Source of the DNA: Sulfuricella sp.
GTDB taxonomy: Bacteria; Pseudomonadota; Gammaproteobacteria; Burkholderiales; Sulfuricellaceae
Length of the DNA stretch: 15,777 bases
NCBI GenBank assembly: GCA_019911785.1
Contig: JAIOJM010000148.1
Location: 1 to 15,777, forward strand
Reading direction: 5' to 3'
Position 1 is the first letter of the stretch. Every line of letters starts with the position of its first letter. Of this stretch, positions 1 to 15,566 are shown piece after piece. The notes below the pieces were generated by a model. It did no database searches. It worked only from the letters and a program-made list of their open reading frames with translations, and was not told the DNA's origin. Both the position numbers and the translations under genes were made by a program.

Positions 1-228
1 GTGACGGTTCGCCGTTTCGTATTCGACGTGCGCGGTGTTGATGGTGATGCCGCGTGCCTTTTCTTCCGGTGCGCTGTCGATCTGGTCGTAGCCTTTGGCT
101 TCGCCGCCAAACTTCTTCGACAGGATCGTGGTGATCGCCGCCGTCAGCGTCGTCTTGCCGTGATCCACGTGACCAATCGTACCCACGTTTACGTGCGGCT
201 TCGTCCGCTCAAATTTGCTTTTTGCCAT
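1..228 (-). CDS. tuf: Elongation factor Tu, N-terminal fragment (cut by window start)
   Basis: EF-Tu is the cytoplasmic GTPase that delivers aminoacyl-tRNA to the ribosomal A site. Only the first 76 codons are here; the rest lies before base 1. The visible part is the start of the G domain. It has the P-loop GHVDHGKT at residues 19-26 and the switch I segment RGITI at 60-64, with no disruption. The ATG at 228-226 follows a purine-rich AAGGGAAG about five bases upstream, an acceptable ribosome-binding site. It sits 30 bases after fusA, the usual final position of the str operon, so it is probably cotranscribed with rpsL-rpsG-fusA. A second tuf copy ends the window at the other side; the two fragments cover different ends of the protein and cannot be compared directly. 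Family identity is certain; A versus B naming is arbitrary. Confidence 0.98.
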   Translation of the reverse strand, partial: MAKSKFERTKPHVNVGTIGHVDHGKTTLTAAITTILSKKFGGEAKGYDQIDSAPEEKARGITINTAHVEYETANRH

Positions 229-258
229 GATGACTTCCCTTCTGTACTTAAAGAACGA

Positions 259-2352
<2,094 letters not shown>

Positions 2353-2390
2353 AGTCAAAACCTTTACTAAAACCTGATTGCCACAAAGTT

Positions 2391-2446
2391 CACAGAGAAC
2401 AGGGAGAAAACAGCAAGCCTAAGCGCTGCGCTCCGTGTTCTCTGTG
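2391..2446. repeat. CACAGAG-type inverted repeat between rpsG and fusA
   Basis: The arms 2391-2406 and 2431-2446 pair at 15 of 16 positions; the only mismatch is at 2402/2435. The 24-base spacer holds AGCGCTGCGCT. The outward arm begins six bases after the rpsG stop codon. A further partial copy, GCCACAAAG, sits at 2380-2388 next to the left arm. The CACAGAGAACACGGAG unit resembles a degenerate repeat that I recall as common between genes in environmental proteobacteria, but its copy number here is unknown. As RNA it would form a strong hairpin separating rpsG from fusA. No U-tract follows it, so a terminator is unlikely; a role in message stability or simply a dispersed element is more plausible. 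Confidence 0.75.
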
Positions 2447-2452
2447 GCTAAA

Positions 2453-2923
2453 TTAGAACCTGTAATGTGCGAATGCCTTGTTGGCTTCGGCCATACGGTG
2501 TATTTCATCACGCTTTTTCATCGCGGAACCGCGGCCTTCAGCGGCGTCCAGCAATTCGCCAGCCAGGCGGAAACCCATCGACTTCTCGCCACGCTTGCGT
2601 GCCGCATCCTTGATCCATCGCATCGCCAGAGCAGTGCGGCGAATCGGGCGAACTTCAACCGGAACCTGGTAGTTGGCACCACCGACCCGGCGGCTCTTCA
2701 CTTCGACGGAAGGACGCACATTCCCCAGAGCTTGAGTAAACACTTCAAGCGGGTTCTTGCCGCTTTTCTTCTCAATCTGCTCCAAAGCGCCGTAAATAAT
2801 CCGCTCGGCAACGGCCTTTTTACCTGCCGTCATCAGCACATTTACGAACTTGGAAATTTCTGCACTGCCGAATTTCGGATCAGGCAGGACTTCGCGCTTG
2901 GGAACTTCTCTACGTCTTGGCAT
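2453..2923 (-). CDS. rpsG: 30S ribosomal protein S7
   Basis: S7 is a primary 16S rRNA-binding protein that nucleates assembly of the 30S head and lines the E site. The product is 156 residues, the standard length, starting [12 protein letters not shown]. The basic N-terminal arm, the conserved [11 protein letters not shown] segment and the C-terminal basic tail are all present. The ATG at 2923 has a good site, GAGG, five bases upstream. It lies 30 bases after rpsL in the str operon. In E. coli, S7 represses its operon by binding the roughly 100-base rpsL-rpsG spacer; this spacer is too short to contain that structure, so the E. coli mode of control is probably absent here. Confidence 0.98.
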   Translation of the reverse strand: MPRRREVPKREVLPDPKFGSAEISKFVNVLMTAGKKAVAERIIYGALEQIEKKSGKNPLEVFTQALGNVRPSVEVKSRRVGGANYQVPVEVRPIRRTALAMRWIKDAARKRGEKSMGFRLAGELLDAAEGRGSAMKKRDEIHRMAEANKAFAHYRF

Positions 2924-2953
2924 AATTACCTCGGGTCAAATCTTTAAATTAGT

Positions 2954-3331
2954 TTAAGCCGCCTTCGGGCGCTTGGTGCCGTACTTGGAACGACTCTGTT
3001 TACGATCTTTCACGCCAGCGGTATCCAGGCTGCCGCGCACGGTATGGTAACGAACACCAGGCAAGTCCTTGACACGGCCGCCACGGATCAGCACCACCGA
3101 GTGCTCCTGTAGGTTATGGCCTTCACCGCCGATGTAGCTGGACACCTCGAAGCCGTTGGTGAGGCGCACACGAGCCACTTTACGCAACGCCGAGTTCGGT
3201 TTTTTCGGCGTCGTGGTGTAGACGCGGGTACAGACGCCGCGCTTCTGCGGGCTGCTTTCCAGCGCAGGCACTTTGCTCTTGGCAGGCTTGGGCTCGCGCG
3301 GTTTACGCACTAACTGGTTAATCGTTGGCAT
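2954..3331 (-). CDS. rpsL: 30S ribosomal protein S12
   Basis: S12 sits at the decoding centre of the 30S subunit and controls translational accuracy; it is the classic streptomycin-resistance locus. The product is 125 residues, one more than in E. coli. The conserved [10 protein letters not shown] block places lysines at 43 and 44, and [13 protein letters not shown] places lysine 88 and aspartate 89. Both lysines at which resistance changes usually occur (K43 and K88 counting Met) are wild type, so no target-based streptomycin resistance is seen. The ATG is at 3331, with GGA or AGGA 7-11 bases upstream. It is the first gene of the str operon, behind a clear promoter (3453-3481) and a leader containing a terminator-like hairpin. 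Confidence 0.98.
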   Translation of the reverse strand: MPTINQLVRKPREPKPAKSKVPALESSPQKRGVCTRVYTTTPKKPNSALRKVARVRLTNGFEVSSYIGGEGHNLQEHSVVLIRGGRVKDLPGVRYHTVRGSLDTAGVKDRKQSRSKYGTKRPKAA

Positions 3332-3346
3332 TGATAATCCATTCCT

Positions 3347-3381
3347 AAAAAAATAACGGGGACGGCAACCGTTGCCGTCCC
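3347..3381 (-). terminator. Intrinsic terminator or attenuator in the rpsL leader
   Basis: On the minus strand a perfect 10-bp stem, GGGACGGCAA/TTGCCGTCCC, has a three-base loop (3359-3381). It is followed by CGTTA and then seven T residues (3353-3347). This is a classical rho-independent terminator. The AGGA ribosome-binding element of rpsL starts at the very next base (3346). It lies downstream of the promoter at 3453-3481, so it would end transcripts arriving from rpoC and would also attenuate str operon transcripts unless antitermination occurs. The structure is seen directly; its regulatory role is inferred. Confidence 0.8.
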
Positions 3382-3392
3382 GAATATATGCA

Positions 3393-3441
3393 CTGCGCCG
3401 AAACTATAACGAGCCCGGCGCAGGAATTTAGCCGCTGCTAA
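3393..3441 (-). promoter_or_regulatory. Structured 5' leader of rpsL: two upstream hairpins
   Basis: Between the str promoter and the terminator-like hairpin, the leader RNA can form two more stems. One is a 5-bp TTAGC/GCTAA hairpin with a four-base loop (3428-3441). The other is a perfect 8-bp CTGCGCCG/CGGCGCAG stem with a 15-base loop (3393-3400 paired with 3416-3423). No match to a named leader family is recognised. I found no obvious antiterminator segment pairing with the terminator arm, so this may be a scaffold for a ribosomal protein or simply stable structure. Confidence 0.45.
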
Positions 3442-3452
3442 AAAGACTGTGG

Positions 3453-3481
3453 ATTCTATTTTTTCCCTGACCAAATGTCAA
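3453..3481 (-). promoter_or_regulatory. Sigma70-type promoter of the str operon
   Basis: On the minus strand there is a perfect -35 box TTGACA (3481-3476), then exactly 17 bases, then TAGAAT (3458-3453), one mismatch from TATAAT. The predicted transcription start is about 3446-3448, giving a leader of about 115 bases before the rpsL ATG at 3331. It lies in the rpoC-rpsL gap, directly after a hairpin following rpoC, as expected for an independent promoter for rpsL-rpsG-fusA-tuf. Box match and spacing make this the clearest promoter in the window. Confidence 0.85.
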
Positions 3482-3484
3482 GCT

Positions 3485-3512
3485 CCCCATGCGGTTATTT
3501 CACCGCACGGGG
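3485..3512 (-). terminator. Hairpin just after rpoC (weak or partial terminator)
   Basis: Five bases past the rpoC stop codon, the minus strand can form an 11-bp stem, CCCCGTGCGGT with ACCGCATGGGG. It includes one G-U pair and a six-base loop. The sequence that follows is AGCTTGACATTTGG, which has no run of U, so it is not a canonical intrinsic terminator. It could protect the rpoC 3' end or mark rho-dependent termination. It directly abuts the -35 box of the next promoter. Confidence 0.55.
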
Positions 3513-3517
3513 AACCC

Positions 3518-7720
<4,203 letters not shown>

Positions 7721-7731
7721 GTCGTTCCTCC

Positions 7732-7817
7732 AGTGAGGGTTTAGGAGTGAGTATCTGTAGTGCCGAATTCATTCGGCCATGTGCGAATGAATTCGCACCT
7801 ACGCCTCACTCCTCACT
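7732..7817. repeat. REPIN-like doublet of GTAG-tagged palindromes between rpoB and rpoC
   Basis: Two palindromes stand in inverted order. GTGCGAATTCATTCGCAC is read on the minus strand at 7798-7781, and GCCGAATTCATTCGGC on the plus strand at 7762-7777. Each is preceded at its 5' base by GTAG (minus 7802-7799; plus 7757-7760, overlapping the first stem base). Together they fold into one long hairpin with an 11-bp perfect core (7765-7775 with 7784-7794). Outer arms GGAGTGAG (7744-7751) and CTCACTCC (7805-7812) extend the symmetry. A 5' GTAG next to an imperfect palindrome, in inverted pairs, is the known layout of REP doublets mobilised by RAYT (IS200/IS605-like) transposases. No transposase is present here. 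It fills 86 of the 103 intergenic bases. Confidence 0.75.
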
Positions 7818-7823
7818 ACCAAA

Positions 7824-11897
<4,074 letters not shown>

Positions 11898-11976
11898 AGT
11901 ATCTCCATGAATGTTTCCGCATCAGAGGACGGAAGGTAGAAGACTGCGAACGGCGGTCTGCTATCTGCCGGCTTCT

Positions 11977-12012
11977 AAAAGCGGGAAAAGGCTGGCGGTT
12001 TCCCGCCAGCCT
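11977..12012 (-). terminator. rplL-rpoB attenuator hairpin
   Basis: On the minus strand a perfect 10-bp stem, AGGCTGGCGG/CCGCCAGCCT, has a four-base GAAA loop (12012-11989). It is followed by TTTCCCGCTTTT, a split U-tract. It begins 19 bases after the rplL stop codon. In E. coli the same gap has an attenuator that lets only part of the transcripts continue into rpoBC; the interrupted U-tract here fits partial termination. The structure is seen directly; the read-through level is inferred. Confidence 0.8.
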
Positions 12013-12031
12013 GATCTCGGTACAGCAGTGC

Positions 12032-12406
12032 TTACTTGACTTCGCAGGTCGCGCCAGCTTCGATCAGCTGCTTGGCAACAGCGTCGGCATCAGCCTTGGA
12101 AACGCCTTCCTTGACAGCCTTGGGAGCGCCGTCCACCAGGTCTTTGGCTTCTTTCAGGCCCAGGCCGGTGATGGTGCGAACGACTTTGATGGTGTTCACT
12201 TTGTTATCGCCGGCGCCGGTCAGAATGACGTCGAACTCGGTTTTTTCTTCAACAGCAGCGGCAGCAGCAGCGGCCGGAGCAGCTGCAACAGCGGCGGCAG
12301 CAGCGGAAACGCCGAACTTCTCTTCCATGTCCTTGATCATTTCGGACAGTTCGAGAACGGTCATGCCAGCGATTGCGTCGAGAATTTCAGCTTTGGAAAT
12401 AGCCAT
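12032..12406 (-). CDS. rplL: 50S ribosomal protein L7/L12
   Basis: L7/L12 is the multicopy, acidic stalk protein that binds the L10 C terminus and recruits translation GTPases such as EF-Tu and EF-G. The product is 124 residues. The N-terminal dimerisation domain is residues 1-32. A very alanine-rich flexible hinge follows at about 33-52. The C-terminal domain starts at [10 protein letters not shown] and holds the [16 protein letters not shown] helix region that contacts the GTPases. The ending CEVK places an unusual cysteine near the C terminus. The ATG at 12406 has AGGAG about ten bases upstream. It follows rplJ after 59 bases, as in the standard rplJL pair, and precedes an attenuator. Confidence 0.98.
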   Translation of the reverse strand: MAISKAEILDAIAGMTVLELSEMIKDMEEKFGVSAAAAAVAAAPAAAAAAAVEEKTEFDVILTGAGDNKVNTIKVVRTITGLGLKEAKDLVDGAPKAVKEGVSKADADAVAKQLIEAGATCEVK

Positions 12407-12465
12407 GATTTAACAACTCCTGAATAAATAATTTGAAACTGGATTTAAGATTTGGTTGTAGCGGT

Positions 12466-12990
12466 TTATGCCGCCTGCTTTTGGTCGCGCACTGCAGCAA
12501 GTCCGCGTACGAACTTGGTCGGCACTTCGTTGAGCGTACGCACGAACGTCGCGATCGGCGCCTGCATCGTACCCATGAGCTTGGACAGCAATTCATCGCG
12601 ACTCGGCATGGTGGCGAGGTTTGCGACATCCTTGGAGGACATCACAAAATTCGCCATGGCGCCGGCCTTGATCACAAACTTATCATTGCTTTTGGCAAAC
12701 TCATGCAGCACCTTGGCCGCCGCAACGGGGTCGCTGGAAATACCATAAGCCAGCGGCCCGACCAACTGGTCGGACAAACCCGCAAACGGCGTTTCTGCAA
12801 CGGCACGACGCACCAGGGTGTTTTTCAACACGCGCAGGAAAACGCCGGCTTCACGAGCCTTGGCACGCAGCTTGGTCATGTCTTTCACTTCCATGCCGCG
12901 ATACTCAGCCACCACGATGGTCTGAGCACTTGCCAGTTGCGCGCTCACTTCCGCTACAACTGCTTTTTTCTCTTCAAGATTCAGACTCAA
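12466..12990 (-). CDS. rplJ: 50S ribosomal protein L10
   Basis: L10 anchors the L7/L12 dimers on the 50S stalk base next to L11. The product is 174 residues, normal for the family. It has the N-terminal rRNA-binding domain ([22 protein letters not shown] near residue 28, and the [12 protein letters not shown] segment) and a C-terminal helix for L7/L12 binding. The start is TTG at 12990. No ATG in this frame gives the full domain, and GGAGG lies seven bases upstream within a long purine run, so TTG is well supported. It follows a 255-base leader after rplA which contains a probable L10 autoregulatory structure. It is presumably translated together with rplL. Confidence 0.97.
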   Translation of the reverse strand: MSLNLEEKKAVVAEVSAQLASAQTIVVAEYRGMEVKDMTKLRAKAREAGVFLRVLKNTLVRRAVAETPFAGLSDQLVGPLAYGISSDPVAAAKVLHEFAKSNDKFVIKAGAMANFVMSSKDVANLATMPSRDELLSKLMGTMQAPIATFVRTLNEVPTKFVRGLAAVRDQKQAA

Positions 12991-13148
12991 GGTCTTCCCT
13001 CCTTCCGTTAAAATTAGTCCCGGAGCCGGGTCGGTTTCCCGCCCGATACCCTGAACTTACCCACGGCGACCTTCATTCAGGAGAAACTGACGCCAACAAA
13101 TCGAATTGTCGGCAGCAAATTTCAAAACCCGTCTGGGCACGCCATCTG

Positions 13149-13199
13149 CGTAGACGGCCTAACCTCGCGGTCAGGCCATTAAATCCAGAGATGTCTACG
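13149..13199 (-). promoter_or_regulatory. Probable L10 leader element upstream of rplJ
   Basis: The rplJ leader RNA can form a 7-bp outer stem, CGTAGAC/GTCTACG (13199-13193 with 13155-13149). It stacks directly on a 9-bp inner stem, GGCCTGACC/GGTTAGGCC, closed by a GCGA GNRA tetraloop (13177-13156). All unpaired bases fall on one side, a 15-base bulge at 13178-13192. A strongly asymmetric bulge between two helices just upstream of rplJ resembles the L10(L12)4 binding leader by which L10 represses its own operon. Fold and position are seen; the protein contact is inferred. Confidence 0.6.
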
Positions 13200-13211
13200 G
13201 TCTTTGACGGC

Positions 13212-13233
13212 CTGCCGGAGCTTCCCCCGGCAG
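13212..13233 (-). promoter_or_regulatory. Hairpin following rplA
   Basis: A 9-bp stem, CTGCCGGGG with CTCCGGCAG (one G-U pair) and a GAAG loop, starts 12 bases past the rplA stop codon. GCCGTCAAAG follows, with no U-tract, so it is not a standard terminator. It may be part of the rplJ leader fold or a stabilising or processing structure between rplKA and rplJL. Confidence 0.5.
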
Positions 13234-13245
13234 ACCCAAAGTTCT

Positions 13246-13941
13246 TTATGCAGCCAGAGTGCTTTGATCCACCCTGACGCCGACTCCCATGGTGCTGGAG
13301 AGGGCCATTTTCTTCAAATAAATGCCTTTGGAGGCAGCCGGCTTGGCCTTGTTCAAGGCATCCACCAGAGCCAGCAGGTTTTCCTTCAGCGCATCTTCGC
13401 CAAAGGAGGCACGACCGATCGTGCATTGCACGATGCCACCCTTGTCGGTGCGGTATTGCACCTGGCCGGCTTTGGCGTTTCTCACCGCTTCAGCCACGTT
13501 GGGGCTTACCGTGCCGACCTTGGGGTTAGGCATCAGTCCGCGCGGACCAAGGATCTGGCCAAGCTGACCCACGATGCGCATGGCATCGGGGGTAGCGATA
13601 ACCACGTCGAAATCCATCTTGCCGGCTTTGATTTCAGCAGCCAGATCTTCGAAACCGACGATGTCGGCGCCTGCCTCCTTGGCCTTGGCCACATTGTCAC
13701 CCTGGGCGAACACGGCAACGCGGACGGTTTTGCCGGTACCACGCGGCAATACAACGGAGCCGCGCACCAGTTGGTCGGATTTACGCGCATCGATACCGAG
13801 ATTCACGGCCACGTCGATGGATTCATCAAATTTGGCGGTGGCGGTCTGCTTGACCAGCGTCAGCGCTTCAGCCAGCGAATAGGCTTTGGTGCGGTCGACT
13901 TTGGCCGTAATCGCCTTGGTGCGTTTGGAAATATGTGCCAT
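13246..13941 (-). CDS. rplA: 50S ribosomal protein L1
   Basis: L1 forms the mobile stalk at the ribosomal E site and guides release of deacylated tRNA; in E. coli it also represses rplKA translation. The product is 231 residues. The N terminus [11 protein letters not shown] and the conserved [14 protein letters not shown] segment of domain II are present. The frame stays open upstream to 14007, but that extension overlaps rplK and is unlike the family. ATG 13941 is chosen because it begins the conserved N terminus and has GGAGG ten bases upstream. Only one base separates it from the rplK stop codon, implying translational coupling. Confidence 0.98.
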   Translation of the reverse strand: MAHISKRTKAITAKVDRTKAYSLAEALTLVKQTATAKFDESIDVAVNLGIDARKSDQLVRGSVVLPRGTGKTVRVAVFAQGDNVAKAKEAGADIVGFEDLAAEIKAGKMDFDVVIATPDAMRIVGQLGQILGPRGLMPNPKVGTVSPNVAEAVRNAKAGQVQYRTDKGGIVQCTIGRASFGEDALKENLLALVDALNKAKPAASKGIYLKKMALSSTMGVGVRVDQSTLAA

Positions 13942-13942
13942 G

Positions 13943-14374
13943 TTATACGCCCTCCACTTCAATGCCCATGCTGCGGGCGCTGCCAGCGATCGTGCGTACT
14001 GCCGCATCCATATCGGAAGCAGTCAGGTCCGGCATCTTCGCTTTGGCGATGTCTTCTGCCTGGGCGCGCGTCAGTTTGCCCACCTTGTCGGTATGCGGAC
14101 GCGGGCTGCCTTTTTGCACGCCGGCTGCCTTTTTGATCAGCACGGTGGCGGGTGGCGTCTTCATGATGAAGGTGAAGCTCTTGTCCGCGTAGGCGGTAAT
14201 CACCACCGGAATCGGCAGGCCCACTTCCAGACCTTGGGTCTGGGCATTGAACGCCTTGCAGAACTCCATGATATTCAGGCCGCGCTGACCCAATGCCGGA
14301 CCGATGGGTGGGCTGGGGTTGGCTTTGCCTGCAGGCACCTGCAGCTTGATGTAACCAATGATCTTCTTTGCCAC
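13943..14374 (-). CDS. rplK: 50S ribosomal protein L11
   Basis: L11 binds the GTPase-associated centre of 23S rRNA and is needed for RelA-dependent stringent signalling. The product is 143 residues. The proline-rich segment [13 protein letters not shown] at about 20-32 is the thiostrepton-binding face, and the C-terminal rRNA-binding domain is complete. The start codon is GTG at 14374, reading [10 protein letters not shown], with a strong GAGGAG site eight bases upstream. It is 71 bases downstream of nusG and one base ahead of rplA. The short leader may carry an L1 target. Confidence 0.98.
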   Translation of the reverse strand: MAKKIIGYIKLQVPAGKANPSPPIGPALGQRGLNIMEFCKAFNAQTQGLEVGLPIPVVITAYADKSFTFIMKTPPATVLIKKAAGVQKGSPRPHTDKVGKLTRAQAEDIAKAKMPDLTASDMDAAVRTIAGSARSMGIEVEGV

Positions 14375-14394
14375 TTTTACAACTCCTCTAAAAT

Positions 14395-14435
14395 GGGTGC
14401 AAACGCTCTATACAAACCGCCGTACCGAGCTCCCC
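14395..14435 (-). promoter_or_regulatory. Candidate L1-binding leader structure before rplK
   Basis: In the nusG-rplK gap the minus strand reads GGGGAGCTC at 14435-14427 and GAGC at 14408-14405, followed by CCC at 14397-14395. GCTC can pair with GAGC and GGG with CCC, leaving an asymmetric internal loop. An asymmetric loop just before rplK is where L1 represses rplKA in E. coli. The stem is short and I cannot confirm the conserved L1 contacts, so this is only a candidate. Confidence 0.3.
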
Positions 14436-14445
14436 AGTTAAAAAA

Positions 14446-14979
14446 TTAGGCCTTCTCGACCTGGCTGAATTCCAGTTCCACCGGTGTGGAACGACCGAAA
14501 ATCAGCACCGACACGCGCAACTTGCTCTTGTCGTAATTGACGTCTTCCACCATACCATTGAAATCGGTGAACGGGCCTTCCTTGACTCGCACCGCCTCGC
14601 CCACCTCGAACAGCACCTTGGGCCTGGGTTTTTCCACGCCCTCCTGAATCTGCTGCATCAACGCAGCGACTTCCTTTTCACTGATCGGAGTCGGCTTCTG
14701 CGCGGAACCACCGACAAAACCGGTCACCTTGGCCGTATTCTTTACCAGGTGCCAGCTCTCATCATCCATTTCCATCTGCACCAGCACATAGCCCGGAAAG
14801 AACTTGCGTTCGCTGATGCTCTTCTGGCCGCTTTTCATTTCGACCACTTCTTCGACCGGCACGAGAATCTGGCCGAACTTGTCCTGCATGCCTGCGCGCT
14901 CAATGCGCTCCTGCAGGGCTCGTTGCACGCTTTTCTCATAGCCCGAATAGGCGTGCACCACGTACCATCGCATTGCCAT
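14446..14979 (-). CDS. nusG: Transcription termination/antitermination factor NusG
   Basis: NusG binds RNA polymerase across the clamp to suppress pausing, and links it to Rho or to ribosomal protein S10. The product is 177 residues. The N-terminal NGN domain runs from [12 protein letters not shown] (4-15) to about 110, with the conserved [11 protein letters not shown] at 57-67. A KOW domain follows at about 124-175, with [18 protein letters not shown]. The start is ATG 14979, which shares one base with the secE stop codon (TGATG) and has AGGGGG four bases upstream. A longer frame to 15138 lies inside secE and is not family-like. The ATG at 14973 is a possible alternative, two codons later. 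Overlap with secE implies translational coupling. Confidence 0.97.
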   Translation of the reverse strand: MAMRWYVVHAYSGYEKSVQRALQERIERAGMQDKFGQILVPVEEVVEMKSGQKSISERKFFPGYVLVQMEMDDESWHLVKNTAKVTGFVGGSAQKPTPISEKEVAALMQQIQEGVEKPRPKVLFEVGEAVRVKEGPFTDFNGMVEDVNYDKSKLRVSVLIFGRSTPVELEFSQVEKA

Positions 14980-15326
14980 CAGTCCCCCTGGCCCATCAAT
15001 AATTTGACCGCCCACATCAGGCTGGCATCCACAATCCACAGGAAAATCGCAATCACCACCACCAGCAGAAACACGACGCCGGTGGTCTGAAGGGTTTCCT
15101 TGCGAGTCGGCCATACGACCTTCTTGGTTTCTACCCACGAATCCTTGCCGAAGGCGAAAAACCGTTGGCCGGGCCCGGTAAACCGGGCCACGAAAATCGC
15201 CATGGCCACACCCACCAACACTGCCAGCACACGCAACACCAAAGCATGTTCGGACAACAGGTAGAAACCGGCAATTCCTGCCGCAAGCAGCAGAACCGCC
15301 AAGCCCAACTTGATTTTATCTGTCAT
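14979..15326 (-). CDS. secE: Preprotein translocase subunit SecE
   Basis: SecE clamps SecY in the inner-membrane SecYEG protein-export channel. The product is 115 residues with three likely membrane segments, at about 6-24, 29-48 and 82-104, as in the three-span E. coli form (127 residues). The conserved cytoplasmic amphipathic segment [17 protein letters not shown] is at 61-77, just before the essential last span. Start: the frame is open to 15368, but ATG 15326 (MTDKIKLGL) gives the family-like short N tail. The ribosome-binding site is weak (AAAGAAA). It precedes nusG with a one-base overlap. Confidence 0.96.
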   Translation of the reverse strand: MTDKIKLGLAVLLLAAGIAGFYLLSEHALVLRVLAVLVGVAMAIFVARFTGPGQRFFAFGKDSWVETKKVVWPTRKETLQTTGVVFLLVVVIAIFLWIVDASLMWAVKLLMGQGD

Positions 15327-15353
15327 AAAGTTTCTTTTTCGGAAATGCAAACA

Positions 15354-15377
15354 GCGACCGGCACACATGCCGGTCGC
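15354..15377 (-). terminator. Strong hairpin between tRNA-Trp and secE
   Basis: A perfect 10-bp stem, GCGACCGGCA/TGCCGGTCGC, has a four-base loop. On the minus strand it is followed by TGTTTGCATTT, a poor U-tract. It lies 52 bases after the tRNA 3' end and 28 bases before the secE ATG. It could be a weak terminator or attenuator, or a barrier protecting the trimmed tRNA 3' end. No promoter is convincingly seen between it and secE, so read-through is likely needed. Confidence 0.55.
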
Positions 15378-15428
15378 CCGATCAATTTATTATTGCTGTC
15401 GCCCGTTCGCTTTTCCACACCATCTATC

Positions 15429-15504
15429 TGGCAGGCCAGGAGGGCCTCGAACCCCCAACCCTCGGCTTTGGAGACCGATACTCTGCCAATTGAGCTACTG
15501 GCCC
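15429..15504 (-). tRNA. trpT: tRNA-Trp (anticodon CCA)
   Basis: The 76 bases fold as a full cloverleaf. The acceptor arm is GGGCCAG with CTGGCCT, the D stem GCTC/GAGT, and the anticodon arm TCGGT-CTCCAAA-GCCGA with CCA at 15471-15469. The T arm is GGGGG-TTCGAGG-CCCTC, with one G-U pair. G73 is the tryptophan discriminator, and the 3' CCA is encoded. The terminal acceptor pair is G1-U72, a wobble, where E. coli has A1-U72. Its place between tuf and secE is the common one in beta- and some gammaproteobacteria. Confidence 0.97.
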
Positions 15505-15511
15505 AACTTTG

Positions 15512-15562
15512 GTAATGAGTGATGGCAATGGGTTTCATCACCCATTACCCTTTACTCATTAC
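15512..15562. repeat. Long inverted repeat between tuf and tRNA-Trp
   Basis: A 51-base near-perfect hairpin begins four bases after the tuf stop codon and ends seven bases before the tRNA. The outer arms GTAATGAGT/ACTCATTAC pair over 9 bp (15512-15520 with 15554-15562). After a 3/4-base internal loop, the inner arms pair over 10 bp with one wobble (15524-15533 with 15540-15549), around a six-base loop. No U-tract follows on the minus strand, so an intrinsic terminator is unlikely. It may be a dispersed repeat or a site for processing the tRNA out of the tuf transcript. Confidence 0.75.
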
Positions 15563-15566
15563 GTTG

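Noticed and set aside
12240..12310. Alanine-codon-rich GCN-type stretch in rplL that looks like a simple repeat
   Set aside because: It encodes the normal flexible alanine-rich hinge of L7/L12.
12433..13011. Plus-strand open frame opposite rplJ, and similar ones opposite rpsG (2435-2947) and rplA/rplK (13204-14449)
   Set aside because: They lie wholly opposite well-recognised ribosomal protein genes, with low-complexity His/Arg/Leu content and no supported start site.
12991..13245. Possible promoter boxes in the rplA-rplJ gap (for example TTGAAA near 13115)
   Set aside because: No -10 element of acceptable quality lies at the right spacing, so no promoter is called.
13073..13426. A 117-codon minus-strand frame covering the rplJ leader
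   Set aside because: It overlaps the end of rplA in another frame and runs through the structured leader. The composition is that of a random frame, and the leader is better explained as regulatory RNA.
14980..15138. N-terminal extension of nusG, with similar extensions of secE (15327-15368) and rplA (13942-14007)
   Set aside because: The extensions overlap upstream genes or leaders and do not resemble the families. The chosen internal starts give canonical N termini.
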